A program made the position numbers and the translations under genes. Shown in pieces: positions 50,308 to 62,977 of a stretch of DNA of 64,000 nt; position 1 is the stretch's first letter, and every line of letters begins with the position of its first letter. The DNA is from Parasponia andersonii (Eukaryota > Streptophyta > Magnoliopsida > Rosales > Cannabaceae), in the NCBI GenBank assembly GCA_002914805.1, contig JXTB01000083.1, positions 976,251-1,040,250 of the forward strand, in the 5' to 3' direction. The notes beneath the pieces are model-generated. The model did no database searches and was not told the origin of the DNA. It saw nothing but the letters and a program-made list of their open reading frames with translations.

Positions 50308-50339
50308 GGCTGTTATATTGCTATCTTTGTGCTTAGTTC

Positions 50340-52409
50340 ATGGCGTCCTTTGTGGGGAGAATTACATATTCTTCGCTTTCTAAGCTAGACAATGAGAACA
50401 ACCAACCCCATTTTGATGACGACTTCGATGATAGTGAATGGTCTGTGCCGGAAGGCATTGTTAGATATCCATCAGTATCAAATCCCTCAAAACAAGAGTA
50501 CCTATACCAGATTCCCCAGAATTCCAAAGATTTTATTGATGAAGGATATGATTCAAGTGAGGATATGAGTAATACCTCTCTCACAAATATGCCTCCAGAA
50601 GTTAACTTGAAGAATGTGCTGAATGGGATATTTGCGATTCTGACTGGACGGAATAAATCAAGTGTTCCTGCAAATAAGATGTTACCCAGTTCAAATGTTT
50701 CGTTTCTGGGCTCTGGCAAGGATGGAAATACCTACTTACACTCTTCAGTTTACATACCTAGTGCCCCACCCCTTCTTGAGCCTAGTGGAATTAATTATAG
50801 TGCTTACAAAGAGGTGTTGGAGGCTGAACCCCCTGAATGGATTCCCGATAGTGCTACTTCAGTTTGCATGCAGTGCACTGCTCCTTTTACAGCTATTACT
50901 CGTGGAAGGCATCATTGTCGGTTTTGTGGGGGCATCTTCTGCAGAGCATGTTCTAAAGGAAGGTGCTTGTTACCTGTCAAGTTTAGGGAGAGGAATCCTC
51001 AGAGGGTCTGTGATGCTTGCTATGACAGGCTTGATCCTTTACAGAGCATTCTCATTAACAGTGTAAGCAATGCTATGCAAGTGGCAAAGCATGATGTGAT
51101 GGATTGGACGTGTACAAGAGGATGGCTGAATCTTCCTGTTGGTTTATCCATGGAACACGAGATATACAAAGCATCTAATACATTGAGAAGTTACTGCCAG
51201 GTGCAATTTTGAATCTCAATCTAAGTTTTACGTAAGACAGAGTTATATAACAAATATCATAGTTTTTGTTAAAACGAGTTGTTATCCTCTGCATTAGGCT
51301 ACTGTCTTCTTTTATGTACTTGTGGAACAAAAGTTTTTAGTGTTTAAACAAATGAAATTTGGCTGTGGAAGCCACTTTCCTTTGTTTTACTTCCTAACGT
51401 CTTTTTATTGTTTGGTTAAATTGGCAGATTGCTAGGCTGAATTCTGAGAGGTCCATTCCCTTAGCAGTACTTAAAGGTGCCAAGGGCCTTGCAATTCTAA
51501 CTGTTGTTAAAGCTGGTGTTGTTGTTTCTTACAAACTTGGCACTGGTCTGGTCATTGCCAGAAGGTCGGATGGATCATGGTCTGCCCCATCTGCCATATC
51601 CTCAATTGGCCTAGGGTGGGGTGCTCAGGTAAAACCTTCAGTTGGTTACTGTTGAATTATTATGAGGTTGAAACTTGAAAGAAAGAAATTCAGAGCATAA
51701 GTAGCAGAGTAGGATTAAAATCTGGTATGCATTAAGGTCACAAATTGTGCCTCTGGTTTCTTTCTCTTCGGTTAGTTTAGAAACCTTTAATATTATTCTA
51801 GGATTCCTTGCTTGTTTTAATGTGATTCTTGTTTATTCCAGATTGGTGGGGAGCTCATGGACTTCGTTATTGTCCTTCATGATTCGGAAGCTGTCAAGAC
51901 GTTCTGTAGCCGCATGCATTTCTCTCTTGGTGCGGGTTGTAGTGCTGCAGCAGGACCTATTGGTAGAGTGGTGGAGGCAGATCTTCGTGCTGGAGACAAA
52001 GGTTCCGGCATGTGCTACACTTACAGTTGTAGCAAAGGTATCGTATCTTAAATCAGATCTTCTGGCTGTCTCTGAGGTTCCAATTTATTCCTGAATATGC
52101 ATGTGTATTTTGTGAGACGAGTGAGCCGCCTTGTCGTGCTTGCACCCCTTTACAATTTTACTTTAACCCCGTACTTTGTAATAGCTTGAATATTTTGTTT
52201 AACACTATATCACTTCTTTTACAGGTGCCTTTGTGGGAGTCTCATTGGAAGGGAACCTTGTTGCTACAAGGATGGATACTAATCTTCGTTTCTATGGTGA
52301 TCCTTACCTCACTACGTCTGATATATTGCTTGGAACAGTGGACAGGCCGAAGGCTGCTGAGCCTTTGTATGCTGCCCTTGATGGTCTCTATTCCAGTTTA
52401 AGGCACTAG
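50340..52409 (+). CDS. FYVE zinc finger and SYLF domain protein
   Basis: Coding exons 50340-51200, 51428-51628, 51842-52037 and 52225-52409 join in frame for 480 aa. The N-terminal 165 residues are acidic and low in structure. A FYVE finger follows at about 165-232: WIPD at 167-170, GRHHCRFCG around 189-197, RVC at 222-224, with zinc Cys at 176, 179, 193, 196, 201, 204, 224 and 227. FYVE fingers bind phosphatidylinositol 3-phosphate on endosomes. The C-terminal half (about 232-477) is an SYLF/Ysc84-type lipid-binding domain, with GAKGLAILTVVKAGVVVSYK, GWGAQIGGELMDFVIVL and SLGAGCSAAAGPIGR. The combination fits the plant FYVE-SYLF proteins of endosomal membranes. No lesions are seen. The start is the first ATG after the leader intron. 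Confidence 0.95.
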
Positions 52410-52719
52410 TTTCAGACATTTAGTTGCTCTTTGTACATGTTCATGGCATCTCTCTGTTCCATCTCAATTTCTTCTGCTATGGGTTTCAATGTTTATTCTC
52501 ATCTTTGATTTTATAACTGTAAAAAACACAATTTCGTTAATGTTTGGTTATCAATTATCTGTGTATAGGGAACGCAGGTACAGTTTACTTTTATTGCATT
52601 TTCTCATTACACATTTGTACATATTAATTACGTCAATGAAATGTAAATACATTGATACATTTGTACCTTCTTAGCCAAAGTGAAAAAGTTGCATATATAT
52701 ATATTTATATATATATATA
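52410..52719. other. 3' flank of the FYVE/SYLF gene
   Basis: Probable 3' UTR and short intergenic DNA ending in (TA)n. No other gene. Confidence 0.5.
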
Positions 52720-52975
52720 GGTTGCCAATCCAATAGGTATTTTTTTTTTTTACCTATGGGTAAGTATTTTTTTTTTAGTCGTTGGATCACTATCTAATAG
52801 TGATCTAATGGCTATAATGAAGTGCATGAAAAGACGTGTATCATTAATATTCTTTCTCTCTTATTTTTTACAATAAAAAAATGTGCATGCCAAATTTTCA
52901 TTGGACAAATTGATACCTATACATAGGTAAAAAAAAAAAAAATACCAAAGCACTATATGGTGTCCAGCATCACAT
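52720..52975. mobile_element. Micron-like MITE copy downstream of the FYVE/SYLF gene
   Basis: The left end GGTTGCCAATCCAATAGG is consensus, preceded by a (TA)n run. The interior is well conserved. The right end is altered (AAATACCAAAG, then TATGGTGTCC), so the terminus may be rearranged. It starts about 310 bp after the stop codon. Confidence 0.7.
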
Positions 52976-53084
52976 GATGTGTCAGTCTGTAACTGGTTAA
53001 TTATAATTATAATTTAAGTGAAATATATGTTATTCAATTTATTAATTAGAATCATTTAGTGATAGACAGACACGTCATATGATG

Positions 53085-53290
53085 CATATAGATATTTTGT
53101 CTAATTAAAATTCATTATGCACCGTTTTTTATATTAAAAGGTACGAAGAGAAAGAACATTAAATAATGTACATTTATTGTTATTATCGTTTTTCCAATAA
53201 TCAAATTATTATAGATGTTTTAAAAGAAAAAATTATTTATAGACTGGTGAAAAAAAATTAAAATACATATCGGATAATGATCCAATATAT
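53085..53290. mobile_element. Diverged MITE-family copy
   Basis: The motif order in reverse orientation (AATTAAAATTCATTATGCAC, AGAGAAAGAACATTAAATAA, a terminal TATCGGATAATGATCCAATA) matches the (TA)n-flanked family, with many changes. Confidence 0.4.
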
Positions 53291-54201
53291 ATGTGCTTAT
53301 TTGATGACACTTACCGTTTTTATTTTGTTAATCAAAAAAGTGGAAATACTTTTGGGAAATTAGGACTTTTACGAAAATTTTAGAAAAAACAAATTTGAAA
53401 AATACAATTAGTTATGTTTTTTTAGAAAAATGCTATTTTTTAAGTAGTAACTAAGTAACTGGTAATTAGTTTCTAGAAACTGATAACTAGTAAACAAAGG
53501 TATTTATAATTGGTATAAAACCTATAACTAGTTTTCAAAAATTAATAACTAGTACGAGTTATCAAACATATTTTTCTTTTTGAAAATTAAAAAAAAAAAA
53601 AAAGTACTACCAAACGACACTAATATGTTAGATGAGCTATAAGTCAACTCATGGTGGGCTACAAGTCAGATGGGTTCAGCCCATTGTTTTTCGTGGACCA
53701 GGCTAGGTTGGCATACCTAACGAAAATGGTGGTCTAGCCTGTCCCATAGGCTTCCTTACATGTGGGTTGGACTGTCCAAGGGATAGGACGAGTCGGCCTA
53801 TGGGTTAACCTATGCTACCCCATCGTGGGCAGACCCATTCTAGTGAAAAAAAAAATATATTTTTTAAACTTATTCTTTTTATGAAATTATAAATAATTTA
53901 CATAAAATTATAAATTAATTTAAGTGTCAATTAACATAAACAATAAAAGAATATTTACTACTACTATAAAAAATGATAAAAATAAAACTAAATAATTATG
54001 TAAACTATTAATAAAAATATTAGTTATTATTTCCTCATTAAAAATCACACAAGAAAGTCCACTAGGACAATAATTTTACAGCCTATATAGAGTAATATAA
54101 AATATTCAAGATGACATAAAAGAAAATATATATAAAAAATACAAACAATAAAAATAAATTATTGTCTAGATTTACATTGTATTATTACTCACAGTGGGGG
54201 A

Positions 54202-54379
54202 TTGGCTTATAATTATCAACTTTTTTTATTTTTTTTATTTAGAAAAGAATCTTTTTATTTACTTTTCTTAATATTATATATATATATATATTGGCTTATA
54301 ATTATCAACTTTTTTTATTTTTTTATTCAGAAAAGAATCTTTTTATTTACTTTTCTTAATATTATATATATATGATACC
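54202..54379. repeat. 89-bp tandem duplication
   Basis: TTGGCTTATAATTATCAACT begins at 54202 and 54291, with nearly identical 89-bp units ending in (TA)n. Confidence 0.9.
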
Positions 54380-54586
54380 TGCAAAATTTATTATAATTAT
54401 ATTTCGTAGGCTGGCATGTGATAGGCTAGGATGAGTCGGCTCACGTAGGCTCAAGCCTAGCCTATCATGTAATCTTTAGTGGGTCGGGCCAAATCGACCC
54501 ATAGGTTATAATATCATGGTTCAATCCGTTCCACATCTCATGGACGGATTGGACTGGGCCAGTTACAGTGTCAGATCAGGCGAGCC

Positions 54587-54710
54587 CATCTCAACACTAT
54601 AGTAAGACCAATTTGGACTAGCCCACAAGCCTAGACTCACATTTGCGTCATCTCAACACTATAGTAAGACCAATTTGGACTAGCCCACAAGCCTAGACTC
54701 ACATTTGCAT
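54587..54710. repeat. 62-bp tandem duplication
   Basis: CATCTCAACACTATAGTAAG begins at 54587 and 54649; the units differ at very few positions, so the event is recent. Confidence 0.92.
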
Positions 54711-54779
54711 CTTGAGACGAGCTATTACTAGAGCTAATATATAGCATTCCTTCCAATTTTGAAATCCGCTTATTTTATC

Positions 54780-54980
54780 AATATTGGTAAGGTATAATAT
54801 CATTTCTTATATATTTTCATGAGAAAAAGTAGAGCGAAAAAATATTAAATAATGTGTCTTTATTATTATTATTATTTTTTAATTATTCAAATTATGATAG
54901 ACGTTAAATAATTATCTAACAACTGAAAAAAATACTGACAAATAAATTAAAATAAAAATACCTATTGGATTATGGTCGTA
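54780..54980. mobile_element. Diverged MITE-family copy
   Basis: AAAATACCTATTGGATTATG at the right end and the interior AATATTAAATAATGTGTCTT fit the family. The left end is unclear. Confidence 0.45.
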
Positions 54981-57890
54981 TATGTACCAGTTATTTCTAA
55001 AGGACACATTAAAACCTCAGCTCAACTTTTTCCCCAAAAAAAAAAAAAAAAAAAAAAATCACTACTTAGAAAAAAACAGCGAATACATGAAGAAAAAAAA
55101 TCAAATAAATTGAGTCTAACAAGATATTGCCCAGGTTAAAAAGTATCCAAAAAAAAAATTTAAATATTTGAAATAGGCATACAAATTGTTTCCACATTGA
55201 TGCAATTTTTATGGCAAGCAGTGAACCTCCTCCTCTCTATCGCTTGATTTGGATTTAGAATCGGAGTTCTGAATGGTGGTTGGGGTTGCCTCAAATAGAT
55301 CCTGTGGACTTTATTGGTTTCTTTGTTCGATGAATTTGTTGGGTTCTTTGTGTATGAAGATAAAGGCTCCTTTGCTATTTTGTTGTGTTGATTATGATTG
55401 GGGCTTTGTTGAGTTTCAAGATGCTTTTGTTGGATTTCGAATTTCATAGTCCATTGTTTTTCGGTGTTAAAAGATTTTGTGTATTTACTTGACTGTTAAA
55501 AATAAAAATCAGAGACGATAATCTGAGGAGGAAGCAAGACTCAAAGAGAGGTGGATTTGGGGGCTTTTATTTCTTTATTATTTTGTTACTTTTAATTAAT
55601 TATTTTAAGTGTATTTTGGCCAAATAATTGCTAAATAGGAGTCAAATTATCTTATGGTATGAATTTGTAATAAATTTAAAATCTTAATGACAATATTGAT
55701 AATAACTAATATACAAAGTCACATTAAACAAAAATAGGTATAGAAATGATACTAAAGAGCATCTCCTTAGAAATATGAAGGTGATCGGCTCTTACTATTT
55801 GTGGGATGAAATAATTTTTTTCCCTTTGCTGAGTGGGATGAAATAATTTGCCAAGGCATAGTTACTCCGGTAAACTTAAAGGGTAAAATCGTCATAAAAA
55901 CTTCTAGAATGGCCAAAGTTGACTAATTTGAAATTTAAATATTGTTTTAAATGTATTGGTACCTCTATTTGCATCCTAAATTCACCTTTTGTTTAGTAGA
56001 AAGACTAAAAAAGACAGTAGACTAAAAAGAACAGTCTTGAAGACCTTATTTGATACACGGGATTATGATTGGATTATAGTATTGGATTGGATTGTAATGA
56101 ATTGGATTGGATAAACTTAATATTATTTCATGTTTGGTGTAGTATTGGATTGGATTAGTATTATTATTATAATATGGGACACACTTTTTATTTTAATGTG
56201 TAATAAATTTATTTTATATTAGTTTAAATATTAAAAAATATTTATAATATGGGACCCATTAGTTCAAAAAAATTGAAATAAATGTGGGTCCTACCACTTT
56301 TGAGTGTGGGATTAATAATCTCACACTTTTGAATGAGATAAATTATTCTACCTATATAGGATTAATTTGGAGTAGTGAATTATTTATCTCAATCTCAAGT
56401 TAACATCAAATATAGATATAGGATAAATAATCTCAATCTCAATCTTAGTCCCATATATCAAACAGGCTCAAGTATATTATACACCTCAATTTTTCCCATT
56501 ACAGCAGTATCAATACCCAACTTTTTAGCACCCCTCCCATGTCTTATCCATCAGCTTTAAATTTTTGCCACACATGATTATCTAGTATGTGGTTCTTATC
56601 TGCTTATTTCTCATTTATTCACTTATGTGACTATCTCCTTTCCTTTCTAATTTATATTTTGATATTTTCTAACTTCCATGTTCATACTTTGAAGCTTTCT
56701 TTATTCTTTTATTTGGTTTTGTTTTTAGTGATTTAATTTTACACTGCTGAGGGTTAAGAATGAGATTTAAATCACCCTTATACCATCATATAAAAGAGAG
56801 AGAAATGACAACTAGAAAGTATAAATAGAGAGGGGGGAGGGGAGAAAGCGAAAACAAGAGAATGAAAGCTAAAAAATTTACATTTAGACAAGAATTCATG
56901 AGTTATGACAGTTGAAAAAGCAACTTAAATTTTATACTCATTTATGGTATGAAAGTGTAAAATAATTTCTATCAATTTAAAAGCAAGTTACGGTTTGTTT
57001 TTCATTTAGATGGATACAAATGACAGGGAAACGGGGTTGAGACTTGAATCTTTGAGGAAGATGGGGGTGTTTTCAATTGTGAGTTGCAAGATAATTTGTC
57101 TTTTTATGCCTTTCTAAAAATTTATGGGACGTCTTTGTTTTATTTTAGAGGATTATAAAAAAATCTAGCATTTTTAATATTTTATCAAAAAAACTACACC
57201 TTTTTATTTATATCAAATTAAACATTCAATTTGTATTCTCCTATCAAATAGATAGAACCGGGCATATACACTAAGTCAAAATTGGAACTATGATTTGTTT
57301 AAAAAGATAATTTTACCCATAAACTCATAAAATATATATTAAAAATGAAAAATATTAAAACTAATTATTGTTATTTTTATTTTAAAAAATTATAATTTAA
57401 ACAAAAATAATAATTATTAAAAATAAAAAATTTTTTTATTTAATTATTGTTTAATTTTTTTTCTCTAATTTATGAAATATTTATCTTCTTATTTCATAAA
57501 AAAATATTATAAAAACTACATTAATAAAATTTTTATTATTTATTTATATTCTAATTCTAATCCTACGTCTATTATTACAGTCTAATCCATTTCAGTCCTG
57601 CACGTGTGAAACGATGTACTCCAACTAATTCGTATTCAGAAGACTATATATAAAGGTAAAGCTTGATCCCTAATGAAAAGTAGAGCAGGCTTAGCCCGCA
57701 AATCTAAGTATGATAAACAAGATATCTGCAAATTGAATTCCTACCCAGCTCAAGAGACTTGTAAAGATTTGATTCTTTTGAGAGTTAAAATACAAAAATT
57801 TTTGGGATCTGACAAGAAAGGGAAGAGACTAAACCCTTTTCATAATCATGAGTACAGTATTAGTACAAGCACCTAAATTAGATTAGAGAA
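54981..57890. other. Intergenic sequence without a supported gene
   Basis: A minus-strand open frame at 55447-55160 is Gln/Asn-rich but matches nothing I know. A (GGATT)-rich patch lies around 56060-56160. A possible leader for the RBR pseudogene lies near 57640-57890. Otherwise AT-rich. Confidence 0.4.
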
Positions 57891-57899
57891 GAGTGAATG

Positions 57900-59154
57900 A
57901 AGACGAAGAAAAAAGCCCAAAAAGGAAACAGAGTTACGTGAAATTTTTGATCTTGAAGACGATAGCTTTTGTGGTAAATCGATTCTGGAGAAGGGAACAA
58001 CCAAGTCCAATGCCATATCTGTTGAGCAGTACGATGAGGATCTAGACCTCCAACTCGCTCTCATGACTTCTCATCTCCAAACAAACCCTCCTACCGAAGA
58101 CAAATGCATCGACCTTTCTCAAGGAAAAATCCCATTTCGCCACGAGGCTGATAATGAAATTCGAGTTCTCTGGTTCAACTCACCCAACACTCGAAAAAAG
58201 CTCAAAAACGCCCTTTGCAGGTCATTCGGTGCTCGAAAATGGGCAGTCTTCAAATTCCAAGAACAACCCCATCTTTCGTTTCTGAAATCTGCGTGGAACC
58301 CAAGTCTGGAAATGAGTCATTTCGCGTCAAAGGCTGTAGCCATGTTTACTGCTCCGAGTGCATGGCCAGGTACATTGCCTCTAAGCTTCAACAATTCAAC
58401 GTGCAACAAAATAATATCATGCAATATATAAAATTTTAAAATAAAATTGAAGTTACCAAAAAGTTGTCATGTTCTAAAATTTGAGTAGAATTTTGGTAGC
58501 AATTTAAATTAAGTATTTTTACAAAATAAAAAATAAAAAAATTAATTGTCGAGTTCTACTTACTATACAAAATTCACATTTTACAACTTAAATCTATATA
58601 TCTGCCTGTTGTTCAAACCAGATTTCTTTATGTTTTTTCGTTTTTTTTCACCTGCTCCAAGGAGTTTTATTGAAGCACCTTAGACACATGGACGTGTTCT
58701 TTAACTTCTAAATATGGTATCGTTCTAGGAGGATACTGCCTTTTGTTACCTTAAACTTCTCTTATTTTATTTGTTCTAATTCTTCGTTGTTTACAACATT
58801 GTCAACGAAACGAACACATTTTTTTTTTCTTTTAAAAAATCTGTAAACCATATTTGAATTTGAGTACCACTAGTATGAGATGTGTCAGACGCTAGCATAG
58901 CCTTTCGAACTTTGCTATATAAAAGGCTCAACTCGCCGTTTATGTTAGGTCCGAACATGAGCATTCTCTACTTTAGAGATGAACTTCTTGTAAAATTTCC
59001 TCTATAAATTTATTCAACAGATTTTCTTTTCCTGATTAATCATTACATTTTGAATTATTTTGTGGATTGCAGGTGCCGTACCGAATTCTGCTACAAGTGC
59101 GGACAAAATTTAAGGGAACACAACGACCATTATTGTAGAAAACGTAAGCGCTAA
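57900..59154 (+). pseudogene. RBR-type E3 ubiquitin ligase, truncated pseudogene
   Basis: The first exon (about 57905-58420) encodes an acidic N-terminal part (EQYDEDLDLQLALMTSHLQ), then after frame changes a RING1 beginning: EICVEPKSGNESFRVKGCSH followed by VYCSECMARYIASKLQ. The last exon, 59073-59154, encodes CRTEFCYKCGQNLREHNDHY followed by CRKRKR and a stop, the end of RING2. The IBR and most of RING1 and RING2 are missing from the intervening 650 bp. The frame breaks near 58284, where TTCTGAAATCTGC appears to lack two bases relative to an F-C-E-I-C reading, and again near 57910. RBR ligases pass ubiquitin through a RING2 cysteine. This copy cannot. Confidence 0.8.
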
Positions 59155-59510
59155 TATTCTGTGGTTGTTAACCACTAGAATACTTTTTCAGCAAAAATAA
59201 TTTATCAAAGATTACGTACAAGTCTTGACGGAGGTTTTATCAACAATAAATTTAGAAAAAATTAAGAGATATAACTTGTATAAATTGAAGCAACAATCAA
59301 AGTAAATAAGGATTGAGGGATTTATAGTGGTTCGACCCCGAAAAAGATGAGCCTACGTCCACTATTTTTCTACTATTTTATGAAGAACTATGAACACTCA
59401 AAGTTACAAGGTCTCCTCTGGAGATTGGAAAAAACTGGAGTAATAGGAATACTCGAAACTCAGAATACTCTTCGGAACATTAAGTCCCCTTTATAGAGGT
59501 AAAGGTAACC

Positions 59511-59544
59511 TTATGTCCCTAGGATCCTTATGTCCCTAGGATCC
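59511..59544. repeat. 17-bp direct duplication in the LTR
   Basis: TTATGTCCCTAGGATCC occurs twice in tandem. Confidence 0.95.
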
Positions 59545-59766
59545 TAATTGTATAAACGGGTAACTATAAAATTGGGTAACGTAAATTAAGTAACAATATA
59601 ATTAGATAACTATTCAAAACGGATAACTGGTTGATCACAAATAGGAGACTTCAGTTTCCCTTTCCTTGTAGGTTTCCTTTATAGCATTTACTCGTTTCCC
59701 TCTTCTTATAGGTTTCCTGTTTGACAAGGCAAACTGCACAGAAAAGGTCGCACAAAACCTATGGAA

Positions 59767-59841
59767 GAGGTCGCATATAACCATCACGGAGGAGGTCGCA
59801 TATAACATTCACGGAGGAGGTCGCATATAACCTTTATGCGA
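59767..59841. repeat. Three-copy 25-bp repeat in the LTR U3
   Basis: GAGGTCGCATATAAC occurs at 59767, 59792 and 59817 with spacers near CATTCACGGAG. Near the LTR start, so in U3 for the minus-strand element. Confidence 0.92.
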
Positions 59842-60818
59842 CCTTAGGATTTTAGACCGCACAACAATTGCCCCCCAGCTCCATTAGTTCTTTAGGACGA
59901 AATGGAGCTTCCAATTACCGTGCAACCCTAAACATGTGATGTCATAACTTAAACTTGAGGTCTGAGTAGTCGAAGATCTGCCAGATTCCAAATCTCATCT
60001 CTTAAGATCACGCGTATCTTTTTTTCTGTCAGAACGGAACACGTGTAGCCTTTTATAAGAAAGAGCGAAATTCGAGGAAGTCTGATTGATATCAACCATC
60101 ACTCTTTTGAAACCAAATCTTTTCAAATTTTAAACAATCCTAACTTTTCGGATAGAACTAAATCCCGCGCAATCCTCAGCCTTCAGATTTAAAATTCAAA
60201 TCCTCTGATCTACAGCTGTAATCTACCGGTTCCTAGGTTATAAATATCAAAAACCATCCCATCCTGTTTCATTTTACTGTTTCTCTCAGAAAACATTAGA
60301 AATCTCAAAGAACCCTAGCACCGTTTTATCTCCCAGCTCGCTCTGATCACCGCTTCTTCTCCGACGAAGTTTCGAATCGACTCAAACCTTCCTCTCCTGA
60401 AGAAAGGTTAGTATGTCTTCTCTTATTTCTTCCATTCTTGAAAATAACTTCAATCTTTGGAAATAAACTCATTTCACCGAAGTGAAACGAGAGATTTTTT
60501 TTTTTATACCCCCCCTTTTTCAGTTTGTAGAGTAGAATTACTAGATATCACTTAGAAATGATCCTATGAAAAAATTTCTAGGGTCTGATACCCTATTTTA
60601 TTCTCACTGAACTGATTGTTCATTTACTGATGAACTACTCGAACACTTTCTGATGAACTGCTCGAACATTTTCTGATGAACTGCTTGAACATTTTCGGAT
60701 GAACCCGTAGACCATTTAGGAATAAGCTTGCTTGTTTAGTGCAATTTTAGGATAAATACCCAGAATGCTAGCATAGTGGAAATCCTCAATATCTGAATCC
60801 CTGCATATTTCTTTTCAG

Positions 60819-62977
60819 ATGTCTAGTAGTGAGGAGTTTTGGGAAAGAAATGTCTTTTCTGGGAAATCTAACTCAACTGTTAGCTCTATTAACCTTGAGG
60901 ATTATCTCGAGCCCGAACCCGAGATAGAAATAACAGGGGCAAGGCAAAGTAGTCCTCGAATAGGCGATCTTCCCCAGGATCAATGGCCCAGACACATAAG
61001 GGATGCTCCCGCATTTTCTTCTGGCTACCAGTACGTAGAGGGGAACTGGTCATGTACCAATGTTCGAACAAGCTGCACGTCGAACAAACTCAGAAAAATT
61101 GTGAGCAGCTACAAGATCGCCATCCCCCTTCGTCTGCCGATGGAATTTAACCGACCACACACTCCCCCACATGGACTCGCTTCCTTTTCTGAGGCAGTCC
61201 TCAAATGCGGCGTGCATGTCCCTCTCCATCCGTATATAAAATCAATCGTCGATTACTATGGGGTCGTTCCTTTTCAATTGACCCCTAATACTTATAGATA
61301 TATGGTAGGTTTGTACATATTATACTATAAACTAGGTTAAGAAACCCCTACACCCGAAGAATTTGCTTGGTTCTACCAAGTAAAGTCAAATCCGTCGGAT
61401 CTCAGCTTCTTCTATGCGAGCAAGTGGTCGAATCAAGCAATAAAAACGATCTACGGGGTTCGCAACAACATGGGAAAATGGAAAAATCCATTTTTCCATT
61501 TTGACTATGTAGCTAACGGCTTCTTTCAAAATCCCGGTAGGTAGCCTTCCAATTTATTGCCTTGTTTATATATTTATTCTCATACTGATCGCAATTCCAA
61601 TGTCATCGCAGATAATAGGGATCGACCCGGACTCTCCAGTGATCAGCTCGCAAGAGTATGTAAGATCAACGAGCTTCCAGTTGAAGAATTTAACTAGAAG
61701 GTTCTAGGCACATCGAAGAACCTAATCGCTTGTGGTCTGATTCCAAAGGGTGCCGCGTTCTCCGACCCCCCAGTTCTCTCTTCCAGGCCATCGAGCTCGA
61801 AGAAGAAGCCGAGGAAGAGGACGGACTTAGGTGCCTCGTCCTCCAGGGTCAGAAAAAGAAAGACACCGGCCACACCACCTCGCTCAGAGCCTTCATCTCC
61901 AGAGACCGTGTCCCCACCAGCTCCTGAACTAGCTCCTCAACCAGCTCCACAAGAAGAAGGTAATCACACGCTCATTCTAATTACCTTTCTATTATGTTTC
62001 CTCGCTTACTAACATATTTTGTTCAGAGATGGTCATTGGTAGTGGTCTGCGAGCACCTCCATCAACTCTCGGGTCAATGGCTAAAACCAGAATACCCGAG
62101 AATACTCCGCCATCGAAAGGGAAGGAGAAGGTCGACTACTCGAAGAAGAGAAAAGTCGCCTTCGAGGACGTCCCAGCGAGCTCGCCCTCTCCACAATCGT
62201 CTCAGCCAGCGAGCACTCCTGAACCTCCTACCGAGGCTGCCACTTCTTCGGAACCGAACTTGGCAGATAAAGGCGACGAGCTCTTCGCACTCTTTAAGCA
62301 ACTACCAGAGAAGGCTGATATGAGCGCAGCCTTTATCGACCGCTTCACGTCTGAAGAAGGTTGGGAGCGAATGAAGCGACTTTCCGCCAAGGTCGCTTTC
62401 GGATCTGTAATGAGGATGCTGGCCAACGTAAGCTTCTTAATTCTCTTCACTCTTTTGGACTTGGAGATTTACATATTTTTATTATTTTTTTTTAGACTGC
62501 GGCTGCTGCTGTCCTGATGCACGATCCAGTTCTCAATGCTTAGAGAAAGCTGAGAAAGTCGATGAAATAACTCAAGCATTCGAGAACTCGGAAAAGGCTT
62601 GGGAGGAGGAGAGAGGAAACTTCCACTCCGAGAAGCAGCAGATGCTCGAGGACCTAAATAAGGAGAAACTCGCCAAGGAAAATCTCGAGGAGAAAGTCAA
62701 AGAGCTCGAGAAGGTCGTTTCTGAGTATCCGGACCGTATGAGAGAAGCGACCACCGAGGCGGTTCACAAAGCCATCGAAGAGTTCAAAGCGACCGAGGTC
62801 AAAGAACTCGAAGATAAGGCTAGCGATATCGCCTCGTCAACCATCATCTTCAACATATTCTGTGAGCATTTGGACTTTGACTTCTCTATCCTTGGCGAGG
62901 ATGTGGTCGAACTTGTGCAGAGCTGGAAGGAGGACACGACCAAGACTGGTGATGACGGCGCAAGCCCTTCCTCATGA
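60819..62977 (+). pseudogene. Antisense spliced gene of the Tat element (gypsy-type transposon protein)
   Basis: Exons 60819-61536, 61612-61959, 62027-62427 and 62496-62977 have GT-AG introns that keep phase. An intron at 60407-60818 lies in the 5' leader, with the ATG directly after its acceptor. The first part resembles the Transposase_28/putative gypsy-type family: FSEAVLKCGVHVPLHPYIKS, QLTPNTYRYMVGLYILYYKL and TPEEFAWFYQVKS. The middle is Ser/Pro/Lys-rich with a basic KKKPRKR stretch. The end is a charged coiled coil (LNKEKLAKENLEEKVKELEK). Lesions: TAA at 61338, TAG at 61695, and a frameshift near 62539 after TAG. About 650 codons if intact. Function of these proteins is not established. 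Confidence 0.8.

Larger units (their letters stand above)
53630..54710. repeat. Composite repeat with GC-rich arms and AT-rich centre
   Basis: Two GC-rich arms (53640-53850 and 54410-54620) rich in GGGTCGGGCC-, CTAGCCT- and CCCATAGG-like words flank an AT-rich core. Such arms are seen in some plant non-autonomous hAT-like elements, but no clear inverted termini or target duplication was found. Confidence 0.35.
59160..59866 (-). repeat. 3' LTR of the Tat-type element
   Basis: The minus-strand start is TGTTGTGCGGTC, directly after the polypurine tract. The other end is placed at TGTGGTTGTTAACC (plus strand), just after the RBR stop codon; it could be two bases off. It contains GGTTCGACCCCG and CCTACGTCCAC, words common in plant gypsy LTRs, and two small tandem arrays. 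Confidence 0.7.

Noticed and set aside
55160..55447. Gln/Asn-rich minus-strand frame of 95 codons
   Set aside because: No recognisable domain, no splice context and low-complexity composition. Not supported as a gene.
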